Source of the DNA: Limnovirga sp038203525
GTDB taxonomy: Bacteria > Bacteroidota > Bacteroidia > Chitinophagales > Chitinophagaceae
Length of the DNA: 64,000 nucleotides
Direction of reading: 5' to 3'
Assembly: GCA_038203525.1 (NCBI GenBank)
Contig: JBBRDW010000009.1
Coordinates: 1-64,000 of the forward strand
Positions 18,921 to 27,153 of the stretch are shown here, piece after piece (the first letter of the stretch is position 1; every line of letters begins with the position of its first letter). The translations under genes and the position numbers were made by a program. The notes under the pieces were generated by a model that saw only the letters and a program-made list of their open reading frames with translations, did not search any database and was not told the origin of the DNA.

Positions 18921-19490
18921 ATGGCATTTAAAAAAGAGATCGTTGAGATCATTGAACCTAGAGATGTATTTGTAGGTAACGTTGATGCGCCTGTTACCCT
19001 GGTAGAATTTGGTGAATACGAAAGTGAAGAATGCGCAAAAGCAAATGAAGTAGTAAAGAAATTAATGGAAGAATATGAAGGAAGTATCCGTTTTAATTTC
19101 CGCCACTTTCCATTGACAAAAAAGCATCAGCGAGCCCTGAAAGCCGCAGAGTCTTCAGTAGCTGCCGCCCAGGTTGGTATGTTTTGGGAAATGCACAATG
19201 TGCTATTTGCTAACCGCCGCAATCTTGGCGTAACCAGTTTAAAACTACATAGCAAAGAAGCGGGAATAAACAACAAGCATTTTCTTGATGAACTGGTTAA
19301 CGCTACTTATGGATGGCAGGTTCAGGGCGACCTTCGAGAAGGCATAAACAGGGGTGTAAAAGATGTTCCTACATTTTTTATAAACGATGAGCGTTTTACC
19401 GGCGAAGCTACCTACAGCGAGCTAAGCAAAGCAATTGATGCAGCTCTTAAAAAAACAAAAAAGAAAGCTCCGGCCAAACAGGTAGCTTAA
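18921..19490 (+). CDS. DsbA-family thioredoxin-fold protein lacking the CxxC pair
   Basis: The protein is 189 residues with no signal peptide, so it is probably cytoplasmic. The thioredoxin fold is marked by VTLVEFGEYESEEC at about 25-40, the helical insertion (about 60-140) and the cis-proline loop VPTFFIND at about 153. The usual CPxC active site is replaced by ESEEC, leaving one cysteine, so classical dithiol oxidase or isomerase activity is unlikely. The C-terminus is Lys/Ala-rich. Homologues are often encoded beside NhaA-type antiporters or fused to them, but none is seen here. Chaperone-like or single-Cys redox function is inference. A strong terminator follows directly. Confidence 0.85.
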   Translation: MAFKKEIVEIIEPRDVFVGNVDAPVTLVEFGEYESEECAKANEVVKKLMEEYEGSIRFNFRHFPLTKKHQRALKAAESSVAAAQVGMFWEMHNVLFANRRNLGVTSLKLHSKEAGINNKHFLDELVNATYGWQVQGDLREGINRGVKDVPTFFINDERFTGEATYSELSKAIDAALKKTKKKAPAKQVA

Positions 19491-19500
19491 CAAAATATAA

Positions 19501-19530
19501 AAAGCCTCAATGAAAATTGGGGTTTTTTTT
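19501..19530 (+). terminator. Intrinsic terminator of the DsbA-like gene, fused to a dispersed element
   Basis: The stem CCTCAAT/ATTGGGG with loop GAAA is followed by T8. The next bases, GTCCCGGC, are the start of the forward repeat element. Confidence 0.85.
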
Positions 19531-19581
19531 GTCCCGGCTATTGAACCCTGCTTCAGCCCCGGTTGTGTCACTCACTTGTAC
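19531..19581 (+). repeat. Dispersed intergenic element (forward)
   Basis: It starts GTCCCGGC at the terminator T-tract and has a degenerate core TTGTGTCACTCACTTGTAC at 19563. Confidence 0.8.
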
Positions 19582-19666
19582 CGCAGAACAGCATTGAGCA
19601 GCTTACTGGCATATCATGCTTTAGTCATTATAATAGCGGGTACATCAGTTCATCTTTGAATAAGGC

Positions 19667-19717
19667 GTACAAGAGTGCGACGCAACAGACGATGACCAAA
19701 GATTTACTGCCTGGTAC
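19667..19717 (-). repeat. Dispersed intergenic element (reverse)
   Basis: Exact core GTACAAGAGTGCGACGCAA is followed by GACGATG and GCCTGGTAC, then an A8 run. It forms an inverted pair with the copy at 19531, 85 bp apart. Confidence 0.9.
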
Positions 19718-19779
19718 AAAAAAAATTCTAGCCCGGTGAAAGAGAAACTCTGAAAAATTTTCCGGCTGTACAATTATAC

Positions 19780-19809
19780 TTGTCGCAGTTTGGGTTTCTT
19801 TTATTTTTG
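19780..19809 (+). promoter_or_regulatory. Bacteroidota-type promoter of the MFS gene
   Basis: TTG at 19780 is separated by exactly 19 bp from TATTTTTG (19802-19809), matching TTTG-N19-TAnnTTTG well. The ATG lies 9 bp after the -7 box, so the TTG at 19780 is promoter rather than start codon. Confidence 0.6.
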
Positions 19810-19818
19810 CTAACCAAC

Positions 19819-21030
19819 ATGCTTTCAACCACACGCCAGTTATATAAAAATGCATACACGGGTTTATCGCGAAAAACCTGGTATTTGTCCATCGTGATGC
19901 TCATTAACCGCAGCGGTACTATGGTGGTTCCCTTTATGACGATTTACTGTACGCAACAACTCGGCTTCAGTATTACACAGGCAGGTTTAATTATGGGATT
20001 TTTTGGACTTGGTGTAATCACCGGCGCATTCGTTGGCGGCAGAATTACTGACCGGCTTGGTTTTTATCCGCTGCAGGTTTGCGCTTTGTTAACCGGTGGC
20101 CTAATGTTTATCGCTATTGGCTACCTGCAAACTTTTGCCTTGCTGGCAGTAGGCACGTTTATATTAAGTGTGTGTAACGAGTCCTTTCGACCAGCGAACG
20201 CAACGGCTATTGCCTATTATAGTAAAAGTGAAAACCGTACCCGCTCTTACTCGCTAAACCGGCTGGCCATTAACCTGGGATGGGCTGTTGGCGGTGCTTT
20301 GGGCGGTTTTCTTGCCTCTGTTAATTATCATTTACTTTTTTGGGTAGATGGTTGCACGAATATAGTAGCTGCTCTGCTTTTATTAAAGTTACTGCCTTAT
20401 ATAAAAACAGGTACCAAACACACAAAGCAACAGGTAGCTACCATAAAACACTCAGCTTACCGCGACAAAGTTTATGTTGCATTTATTGTCCTTACTATTT
20501 TATTTGCTACCTGCTTTTTTCAGCTGTTTACAATTTTGCCGGTATTCTATAAAACTCAATGGCTCCTCGATGAGCAGTATATAGGTTTGTTGATGGCACT
20601 TAACGGGCTTATTATTGTTTTTTTTGAAATGATATTAGTGTATTCCCTGGAAGGGAAAAAGCCACTTACCAGTTTTATAAGGGTGGGTGTTTTACTGGTG
20701 GGTATCGGTTATGCGCTGCATAGTATTTTACCTGCGTCGGGCTGGGCGGCTGCTATTTGCATAACCGTTATGACATTGGGCGAAATTCTTTCAATGCCTT
20801 TTATGAATTCTTTCTGGGTAAGCCGCACGACCGATACCAACCGTGGCCAGTATGCAGGCATGTATACCATTGCATGGGGTATTGCACAAATAGCAGCCCC
20901 AACATTGGGCAGCCAGGTAGCCCATCAGCAGGGATACGGCGCCTTGTGCTGGGCTCTCGCATTTATATGTTTAATTTCAAGCGTTGGTTTTACCATATTG
21001 GGTAAGAGAATACACAGTTTAAAATCTTAA
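19819..21030 (+). CDS. Major facilitator superfamily transporter
   Basis: The protein is 403 residues starting at ATG 19819 (MLSTTRQLYKNAYTGL). It has about 12 hydrophobic segments in two halves. The loop between TM2 and TM3 carries the MFS motif A variant GGRITDRLG, and TM4/5 carries the RLAINLGWAVGGALGG segment typical of drug/H+ antiporter-like MFS members. It sits in the inner membrane and exports or imports small molecules with protons; the substrate is unknown. The potassium channel gene begins 33 bp after its stop on the same strand, so the two may share a transcript. Confidence 0.88.
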   Translation: MLSTTRQLYKNAYTGLSRKTWYLSIVMLINRSGTMVVPFMTIYCTQQLGFSITQAGLIMGFFGLGVITGAFVGGRITDRLGFYPLQVCALLTGGLMFIAIGYLQTFALLAVGTFILSVCNESFRPANATAIAYYSKSENRTRSYSLNRLAINLGWAVGGALGGFLASVNYHLLFWVDGCTNIVAALLLLKLLPYIKTGTKHTKQQVATIKHSAYRDKVYVAFIVLTILFATCFFQLFTILPVFYKTQWLLDEQYIGLLMALNGLIIVFFEMILVYSLEGKKPLTSFIRVGVLLVGIGYALHSILPASGWAAAICITVMTLGEILSMPFMNSFWVSRTTDTNRGQYAGMYTIAWGIAQIAAPTLGSQVAHQQGYGALCWALAFICLISSVGFTILGKRIHSLKS

Positions 21031-21063
21031 TTTGCTTCCTAACTTTATTTAAAACAAAACGGC

Positions 21064-22080
21064 TTGAAAAAACCTTTTCAACTAATAAATTGGTTTGGGC
21101 TCATTTTTTTCGTCATTGTTCTCGGTACATCGGGTTTTATGATTATTGAAAATTATGATCTGCTCGATGCTGTTTATATGACCGTAATCACCATCAGTAC
21201 CATTGGCTATTTTGAAGTTATTCCCCTTACGCCAACGGGTAAAATTTTCAATATCCTCCTTATCATTACATCCTTTGCTACTTTTACTTATACGCTAGCA
21301 AGATTAACGCAGTTTGTGGCAAGTGGCGAAATGGCTTTATATTTAAAAAACCGGAAACTTATGAAGGCTATAGACAAACTGGAAAACCATGTTATCATCT
21401 GCGGGCTTGGCCGCAATGGTCAGCAGGCTGCACATACCTTAAAAGTTCACAAGGTAGATTTTGTGGTGGTGGAGAGCAATGATAAAAATATTAATGATTG
21501 GCTGCAGAGTGATCAGTCACTGGTTTATGTAAATGGAGATGCGACTGATGACGAGACTTTAATAAAAGCAGGGATTCTAAAAGCAAAGGCTTTAATTATA
21601 GCTTTGCCAGCCGATGCAGACAATGTTTTTATCGTACTCTCTGCCCGTTCCTTAAACCAACATATACAGATCATCAGCCGGGCATCAAATCAAGGCTCCA
21701 TTATGAAATTAAAAAAAGCAGGTGCCAACAACATTATTATGCCAGATAAAATAGGCGGAACACATATGGCAACGCTAGTCTCAAAGCCTGATGTGGTTGA
21801 GTTTATAGATTTTCTTTCAAGCGAAGAAGGGGAAGGTATAAACATGGAGTCGCTCGATTATGAAAAACTCCCTGCACATCTCAAAGATAAAACACTAAAA
21901 GAGGTGATAGACTGGAGAAAGACAGGTGTTAACTGCATAGGCGTTAAGAATAAGAATCAAATATTTATGATTAATCCACCACTGGAAACCATTATTTCAA
22001 AAGGTATGAAAATAATAGTGCTGGGCACAAAAACGCAGATACATTCCATGAAGCACAACTTTACAGAAAGCTTGTCCTGA
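21064..22080 (+). CDS. Two-TM potassium channel with RCK (TrkA-N/TrkA-C) domains
   Basis: The protein is 338 residues starting at TTG 21064; the next ATG lies at the end of TM1, so the TTG start is required. TM1 (about 11-27), a pore helix, a filter at about 46-51 and TM2 (about 62-80) form the channel. The cytosolic RCK domain begins at about 108 with the nucleotide-binding motif IICGLGRNGQQAA, followed by VVESND and a TrkA-C domain from about 255. The filter reads TIGYFE, with Phe where most channels have Gly (TVGYGD or TVGFGE). RCK domains gate K+ flow in response to nucleotides or Ca2+. Selectivity may differ because of the substitution. A second, unrelated K+ channel gene lies 230 bp downstream. 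Confidence 0.88.
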   Translation: MKKPFQLINWFGLIFFVIVLGTSGFMIIENYDLLDAVYMTVITISTIGYFEVIPLTPTGKIFNILLIITSFATFTYTLARLTQFVASGEMALYLKNRKLMKAIDKLENHVIICGLGRNGQQAAHTLKVHKVDFVVVESNDKNINDWLQSDQSLVYVNGDATDDETLIKAGILKAKALIIALPADADNVFIVLSARSLNQHIQIISRASNQGSIMKLKKAGANNIIMPDKIGGTHMATLVSKPDVVEFIDFLSSEEGEGINMESLDYEKLPAHLKDKTLKEVIDWRKTGVNCIGVKNKNQIFMINPPLETIISKGMKIIVLGTKTQIHSMKHNFTESLS

Positions 22081-22178
22081 AAAGGTTTTATATAAGATTT
22101 GTGGACAGGCGTTATATCATTTCTCATTTCCGCCTGCCCAAAGGTAAAAAAAAAGAGGGGCGAGTTGGGGTGGCTTTC

Positions 22179-22198
22179 TTGTTTCGCTCACTCGTACA
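22179..22198 (+). repeat. Possible degraded dispersed element (forward)
   Basis: TTGTTTCGCTCACTCGTACA resembles the core at about 14 of 19 positions and lies in an intergenic gap. Taken alone it would not be convincing. Confidence 0.3.
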
Positions 22199-22313
22199 CC
22201 ATATCAACAGGCATCTTTGATGTGTATTCAAAAAAACAAAACCTAACACAGTGAAGTTTAAAGAGTTTATTATAAAAATCTTCGTAGCGAATATTTTGTT
22301 CAAATAAGAAATT

Positions 22314-23267
22314 ATGGCATTAAGTAAACGTATTAACCCCTTTTTAAAAAATAATAACGACACCGGATTCGGTACAAGTGCCACAAGTTACGGTGGTCGA
22401 TTTGTAAATAAAGACGGCAGTTTTAATCTACGTAAAGAAGGAATACCTATCTGGGATCGAATTAGTGTTTTTCACAAAATGCTTAATATGCCACGGTGGA
22501 AATTTATTCTGGTTATTATTTTAAGTTTTGTAGTAATCAACTTGCTTTTCACTTTCGTATACCTTGTTACCGGAGTTGATGAATTTACGGGCATTATTGT
22601 AACAAGCGAGTGGAGCATTTTAAAGGAGCTGTATTTTTTTAGTACGGAAACATTTAGTACTGTGGGTTATGGCAGGGTAAACCCTGTGGGCAGTATGGCC
22701 AACCTGGTCGCTTCTTTTGAGGCACTTACCGGTTCATTGTTTTTTGCAATAGTTACTGGTTTGATTTATGGACGTTTTTCCAAGCCAAAGTCTTTTCTTG
22801 TTTTCAGTAATCTTGCGCTTGTGGCGCCTTTCCAGGGCGGAACGGGGCTAATGTTCCGTTTTGTTTCTTACAAAGAAAATCATAATTTAACGAGTGTTGA
22901 AGTAACGGTAAGCCTTAGCATTGTGGTAATCGAAAATGGCAAATCGGAATATAAGTTTTATACGTTGCCGCTGGAACGCAGCCGCGTTGACAGCCTTCCA
23001 ATGAACTTTACCGTAGTTCATCCGATTGATGAAAACAGCCCCATATATGGCTTTACATTTGAAGACATGCAGAATGCTGATATGGAACTTTATGTTCTGA
23101 TAAAAGCATTTGATGATGTGTATTCTTCTACCGTTCTGCAACGCACTTCCTACACTTATGATGAGATAAAATTCAATGCGAAATTTGTTCAAATGTATCG
23201 TGAAAGCGAAGACGGCATGACCACAATTATTGAAATGAATAAACTAAATGAGTTTAGAGAAGTATAA
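22314..23267 (+). CDS. Inward-rectifier (Kir/KirBac-type) potassium channel
   Basis: The protein is 317 residues. TM1 lies at about 64-86, the pore helix and intact filter TVGYG at about 116-120, and TM2 at about 125-148 (FEALTGSLFFAIVTGLIYGRFSKP). The C-terminal 165 residues form the immunoglobulin-like cytoplasmic domain typical of Kir channels (FSNLALVAPFQGG, LMFRFVSYKENHNL). An amphipathic slide-helix region precedes TM1 (IPIWDRISVFHKML). Kir channels conduct K+ passively across the inner membrane and are modulated by lipids and pH. It has its own presumed promoter in the AT-rich gap and converges with purE. Confidence 0.93.
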   Translation: MALSKRINPFLKNNNDTGFGTSATSYGGRFVNKDGSFNLRKEGIPIWDRISVFHKMLNMPRWKFILVIILSFVVINLLFTFVYLVTGVDEFTGIIVTSEWSILKELYFFSTETFSTVGYGRVNPVGSMANLVASFEALTGSLFFAIVTGLIYGRFSKPKSFLVFSNLALVAPFQGGTGLMFRFVSYKENHNLTSVEVTVSLSIVVIENGKSEYKFYTLPLERSRVDSLPMNFTVVHPIDENSPIYGFTFEDMQNADMELYVLIKAFDDVYSSTVLQRTSYTYDEIKFNAKFVQMYRESEDGMTTIIEMNKLNEFREV

Positions 23268-23441
23268 CAAATGTGAATTTGGAGATAGTTTATTGGGGGG
23301 TATTTAATATTTCGCCGCCATCTATAAAACAATCGTATCTCCAGCTGAAATTTTAAAAGAAAGGACAAGCTTGCTGCTACTGCTGTTGGAGCAAAGATGC
23401 AAGAAAAAGTCTATGTAAATTTATATTCCTGGCTACAAAAA

Positions 23442-23990
23442 TTATTGATCAAAACCATTTTGCCAGCCTTCTGTTTTTAGATTCTCTACTTTTTTTAAAA
23501 CTTCGGCTTCAAGATTTTTTTTATAAGATTCTACTTTTTTACCAACTGTTTCATCAAAAGCACCAATCATTGTTGCTGCAAGTATGCCTGCATTTTTTGC
23601 TCCATTCAATGCAACTGTAGCAACAGGAATACCATTAGGCATTTGCAAAATGGAAAGAACAGAATCCCAACCATCAATAGAGTTGGAAGATTTTATAGGA
23701 ACGCCAATAACGGGCAAAGAAGTAATGGAGGCAACCATTCCTGGCAAATGAGCAGCACCGCCGGCACCGGCAATTATTACTTTTAATCCTCTTTCTTTTG
23801 CAGCGGCGGCATACTCCATCATGCGTTGCGGCGTGCGGTGCGCAGATACAACCGTAAGCTCGAAAGCAATTTCAAACTCTTTTAAAATATCGGCGGCAGC
23901 CTGCATGATGTTGAGGTCGCTGTCGCTGCCCATGATTATGCCAATTAGGGGAGTTTCCAGTTTTGAGTTTCCAGTTTTCAGTTGGGCCAT
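23442..23990 (-). CDS. purE: N5-carboxyaminoimidazole ribonucleotide mutase
   Basis: The protein is 182 residues from ATG 23990. PurE signatures are clear: GIIMGSDSDLNIM, VVSAHRTPQRM, IIAGAGGAAHLPGMVAS and the GVPIKS/DGWDSVLSILQMP loop. It rearranges N5-CAIR to CAIR in purine synthesis and acts with PurK. Most PurE proteins begin a few residues before GIIMGSDSD. Here the start codon is followed by 11 residues (AQLKTGNSKLE) encoded by an AAACT-rich repeat tract, apparently brought in by the neighbouring insertion. It is the last gene of a purK-IVP-purE unit on the minus strand, and its start is 2 bp past the preceding stop. Confidence 0.95.
   Translation of the reverse strand: MAQLKTGNSKLETPLIGIIMGSDSDLNIMQAAADILKEFEIAFELTVVSAHRTPQRMMEYAAAAKERGLKVIIAGAGGAAHLPGMVASITSLPVIGVPIKSSNSIDGWDSVLSILQMPNGIPVATVALNGAKNAGILAATMIGAFDETVGKKVESYKKNLEAEVLKKVENLKTEGWQNGFDQ
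23956..23985. repeat. AAACT-tract repeat inside the purE start region
   Basis: Plus strand shows CCAGTTTTGAGTTTCC and CAGTTTTCAGTT. It is the inverse of the tract at 24388-24415, so the four-helix-bundle gene is bracketed by inverted tracts. Confidence 0.6.
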
Positions 23991-23991
23991 G

Positions 23992-24387
23992 TTACCTGTT
24001 TTTGAATTTTTGTCCACGAATTTCTGATTTATTAAGATACTCAATGAATGACGCAATCATTCGGGCGACTTCATCTGTTTCCTGATATAGTTGATCAAAA
24101 ATACCTTGGCTGAAATAAGTAGCATCAAGACATCTGTATAATTGAGATTTTAATTCTCCAGTTTCGCCTTTGGCAATTCCTAAACTATTTATGAATTCGA
24201 CGCGGCTTCCTCTATCAAAACCTTCGGCAATGTTGTCCATAATAGAACCAGACGATCCACGCATCTGATCCTTTAATCTAAAATCTTTTGATAAAGGCTC
24301 TTGAAAAGAAAGAGCATAAGTTTTTGAAGCAAGTATTCTTGCTTTTTTCCAAACTTCAAAGTCTTCAAATTTTGTAATTGTTGCCAT
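23992..24387 (-). CDS. Four-helix-bundle protein of the S23 / 23S rRNA intervening-sequence family
   Basis: The protein is 131 residues from ATG 24387 (MATITKFEDFEVWKKAR). Family hallmarks are F-DFEVWKKAR, LKDQMRGSSGSIMDNIAEGFDRG and LGIAKGETGELKSQLYRCLD. These four-helix bundles were named after ORFs in 23S rRNA intervening sequences, but in Bacteroidota they occur in many unrelated loci and their function is unknown. It lies between purK and purE with 23 bp to purK and 1 bp to purE. Inverted AAACT tracts flank it. The position suggests insertion of a small mobile gene into an existing operon. Confidence 0.92.
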   Translation of the reverse strand: MATITKFEDFEVWKKARILASKTYALSFQEPLSKDFRLKDQMRGSSGSIMDNIAEGFDRGSRVEFINSLGIAKGETGELKSQLYRCLDATYFSQGIFDQLYQETDEVARMIASFIEYLNKSEIRGQKFKNR

Positions 24388-24415
24388 AACTGAAAACTCC
24401 AAACTGTAAACTAAC
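24388..24415. repeat. AAACT-tract repeat between purK and the IVP gene
   Basis: Plus strand reads AACTGAAAACTCC then AAACTGTAAACTAACT. A close copy lies at 63038-63067 upstream of rimO, and an inverted relative at 23956. Confidence 0.65.
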
Positions 24416-25529
24416 TCACTACTTTCAGCGTATTCTTGATTTTATGTGCTTTAAAAGTAAGCTCCTGAATCTCTTTACTTATCACTGTTACATGGCCCAT
24501 TTTTCTACCGGGCTTCGTTTGTATTTTGCCATACAAATGCACAAACACATTATCCATTTTCAACACCTCTTCAAGACCTTCATATTTTGCTTCGCCACTG
24601 AAACCTTCGGCCCCTATAATGTTTACGATAGATGATGGCAGAATAGGGTCTGTATTGCCTAAAGGGTAACCAAGTATTATGCGCCAGAGCATATCGTACT
24701 GACTGCAATAGTTTGCTTCAATGGTGTGGTGGCCGCTGTTGTGCACACGTGGAGCAGTTTCATTTACCAGAACTTCATCGTTAATGTCAATAAACATTTC
24801 TATGGCAAACAGTCCAGGACTTTCTAAAGCTTTCGCTAATTTAATAGCAATAGCTTCCGCTTTCCACATACATTGTTCGGGTATTTGTGCCGGACTTACC
24901 TGGTAGTCCAACAGATTAAAAACCTTGTCAAAGATCATTTCAGCAGGAGGGAAGAAAGCAATTTCACCTTTATCATTTTTGGCAACGATCAGCGCAATTT
25001 CTTTTTTTATGTTCACCATCTTTTCCAGAACTGCTGGCTCATTAAAACCCTTTTCAATTTCTTTTTCGGTCTTAATTATTTGTACGCCTTTACCATCGTA
25101 ACCGCCCATAGCAATTTTATGAACTGCCGGAAAAAAACTGCTGTACAACTGAAGGTCGGCAAGCTTTTCGGTTACTTTAAATTCAGGTGAGGGAATTTCA
25201 TTGGCCTTATAAAATTCTTTCTGTGTTATCTTGTTCTTGATAATTTTTATAGCTGAAGGTTTGGGATAAATTTTCACGCCTTCGCTTTCTAATTTCTCCA
25301 GTGCTTCAATATTTACCGCTTCAATTTCAATAGTGAGCGCCTCGAGATTTTTACCAAAGTTGTAAACAGTATCAAAATCTTTTATATCACCCTTTGTAAA
25401 ATAATGGCATAAATGCGCTGCCGGACAGTGTTCATCGTTTTCAAGTACATAAGTTTCTACCACATAATTCGCAGCCGCCTGCAGTAACATTCTGCCCAAT
25501 TGTCCACCACCGAGAATACCAACTTTCAT
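24411..25529 (-). CDS. purK: N5-carboxyaminoimidazole ribonucleotide synthase (ATP-grasp)
   Basis: The protein is 372 residues, typical of PurK. It begins MKVGILGGGQLGRMLLQAA, the family's nucleotide-binding N-terminus. The ATP-grasp domain spans about 100-290 with KIAMGGYDGKGVQ, the EKMVNIKKEIALIVAK strand and the metal-binding NETAPRVHNSGHHTIEA segment. It ligates bicarbonate to AIR with ATP to give N5-CAIR, the substrate of PurE. It is the first gene of the minus-strand purK-IVP-purE unit. Upstream there are two dispersed elements and no obvious PurR-like operator. Confidence 0.96.
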   Translation of the reverse strand: MKVGILGGGQLGRMLLQAAANYVVETYVLENDEHCPAAHLCHYFTKGDIKDFDTVYNFGKNLEALTIEIEAVNIEALEKLESEGVKIYPKPSAIKIIKNKITQKEFYKANEIPSPEFKVTEKLADLQLYSSFFPAVHKIAMGGYDGKGVQIIKTEKEIEKGFNEPAVLEKMVNIKKEIALIVAKNDKGEIAFFPPAEMIFDKVFNLLDYQVSPAQIPEQCMWKAEAIAIKLAKALESPGLFAIEMFIDINDEVLVNETAPRVHNSGHHTIEANYCSQYDMLWRIILGYPLGNTDPILPSSIVNIIGAEGFSGEAKYEGLEEVLKMDNVFVHLYGKIQTKPGRKMGHVTVISKEIQELTFKAHKIKNTLKVVS

Positions 25530-25560
25530 ATCATGAATTAAAATGATTGTAAATTTTTAT

Positions 25561-25613
25561 GAACCCAGCTTTTACAACGCTGACCAGTCACCGCTTGCGT
25601 CGCACTCTTTTAC
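25561..25613 (+). repeat. Dispersed intergenic element (forward)
   Basis: GAACCCAGC is followed by core TTGCGTCGCACTCTTTTAC at 25595. Confidence 0.85.
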
Positions 25614-25865
25614 TTTATAACGTTATTCTGCAACTACAGCCTGCACCAGTAGGTGGCGAAGATAATTTGAGTTGCTGACTTAAGTAAGGATTTTTATACA
25701 TTTGCAATACAATGCTACCAGATTATCCTCATAAAGTTTTTAGCGATAAGCGCATCAACTATTCCCTGTTGATGGAAGCGCTTGCTATGCGGTCGCATTA
25801 ATTTATGCCCGCTTTCGCATTACAATAACATGACTGTGTTTAATTAGCTGAATAAAATTACTTCA
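25614..25865. other. Intergenic stretch with a short open frame
   Basis: A 29-codon frame (25712-25801, plus; MLPDYPHKVFSDKR) follows a TACATTTG -7-like box at 25697. No family is recognised. It may be a leader peptide, a gene remnant or chance. Confidence 0.3.
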
Positions 25866-25919
25866 GTACAAGAGTGCGACGCAACGGATGCTTCATAGAG
25901 GTTCCGAACCTCTGGCTCA
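25866..25919 (-). repeat. Dispersed intergenic element (reverse)
   Basis: Core GTACAAGAGTGCGACGCAAC is followed by GGATGC and the palindrome AGAGGTTCCGAACCTCT, ending CTGGCTCA. Confidence 0.9.
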
Positions 25920-25970
25920 TAGAATGTATTTATCTAAAAACTACAAACAATAAATTCCAAACTATTTTAT

Positions 25971-27101
25971 ATGCAAACTTTAGAAGCTACTAAAACAAAC
26001 GATAAAGCTGAAACTGATTTTCTGCCTTTGCATGGTACAGACTATGTGGAGTTTTACGTAGGCAACGCCAAGCAGGCGGCCCATTTTTATAAAACCGCAT
26101 TTGGGTTTCAAAGCCTTGCTTACGCAGGGCCAGAGACCGGCGTAAAAGACCGGGCAAGCTATGCTGTACGCCAGCATAAACTCACTTTTGTTTTTACTAC
26201 AGCATTAAGAACCGGCAACCCAATTGCAGACCATGTATACAAACATGGCGATGCCGTTAAAGTGCTGGCATTGAAAGTTGATGATGCAACCGATGCATGG
26301 AAACAAACAACAGAGCGCGGCGCAGCAAGCTATATGGAACCCACAACACTTACCGATGCAAATGGTGAGGTTGTGCTTAGCGGCATTCACACTTATGGCG
26401 AAACAGTACATTTATTTGTAGAACGCAAAAATTATGAAGGTGTTTTTATGCCCGGCTACCGGGAATGGAAAACGAATTATAACCCGCCATCAACCGGGCT
26501 GCTTTATGTTGATCATTGTGTAGGAAATGTAGGCTGGAACCAGATGAACCCCTGGGTTAAATTTTATCAGGATGTAATGGGCTTCCGCAATATTTTAACC
26601 TTTGATGATAGTGATATTTCCACAGAATATTCGGCGTTGATGAGTAAAGTGATGAGCAACGGAAATGGCTTTGTAAAATTCCCGATCAATGAGCCGGCAG
26701 AAGGTAAAAAGAAAAGCCAGGTAGAAGAATATCTTGATTATTATAATGGCGAAGGTTGTCAGCATGTGGCGCTTTCCACCAACAATATTGTTGAAACAGT
26801 TACCGATCTGCAGAACCGTGGTATTGAGTTTTTAAAGGTACCCACCAGTTATTACGATGAATTGTTAGGTAGGGTAGGGCATATTGACGAAGATATCGCT
26901 TCGCTTAAAGAGCTTGGTGTATTGGTTGACAGAGATAATGAAGGTTACCTGCTGCAGATATTTACCAAACCCGTAGAAGACAGGCCCACACTGTTCTTTG
27001 AGATTATACAACGCAAAGGAGCACAGAGTTTTGGTAAAGGAAATTTTAAAGCATTGTTCGAAGCTATTGAAAGGGAACAGGAGCTGCGCGGCAATTTGTG
27101 A
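25971..27101 (+). CDS. hppD: 4-hydroxyphenylpyruvate dioxygenase
   Basis: The protein is 376 residues, normal for HPPD. It has two vicinal-oxygen-chelate domains. The C-terminal one carries the Fe(II) ligands: His in YVDHCVGNV near 181, His in CQHVALST near 265 and Glu in LFFEIIQRKGAQSFGKGNFKA near 344. The last segment is the family's characteristic terminal helix region. The enzyme converts 4-hydroxyphenylpyruvate to homogentisate in tyrosine catabolism, in the cytoplasm. No homogentisate dioxygenase gene is adjacent. The gene is bounded upstream by a dispersed element and converges with the nucleosidase gene. Confidence 0.96.
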   Translation: MQTLEATKTNDKAETDFLPLHGTDYVEFYVGNAKQAAHFYKTAFGFQSLAYAGPETGVKDRASYAVRQHKLTFVFTTALRTGNPIADHVYKHGDAVKVLALKVDDATDAWKQTTERGAASYMEPTTLTDANGEVVLSGIHTYGETVHLFVERKNYEGVFMPGYREWKTNYNPPSTGLLYVDHCVGNVGWNQMNPWVKFYQDVMGFRNILTFDDSDISTEYSALMSKVMSNGNGFVKFPINEPAEGKKKSQVEEYLDYYNGEGCQHVALSTNNIVETVTDLQNRGIEFLKVPTSYYDELLGRVGHIDEDIASLKELGVLVDRDNEGYLLQIFTKPVEDRPTLFFEIIQRKGAQSFGKGNFKALFEAIEREQELRGNL

Positions 27102-27153
27102 ACAGATATATGTGCAAAATTTTTATAGTCAACAATAATTGCAATGGATCAAT

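Noticed and set aside
22102..22141. GC stem (CAGGCG/CGCCTG) after the RCK channel gene as a terminator
   Set aside because: The loop is about 20 nt and no T-tract follows in the gene's direction.
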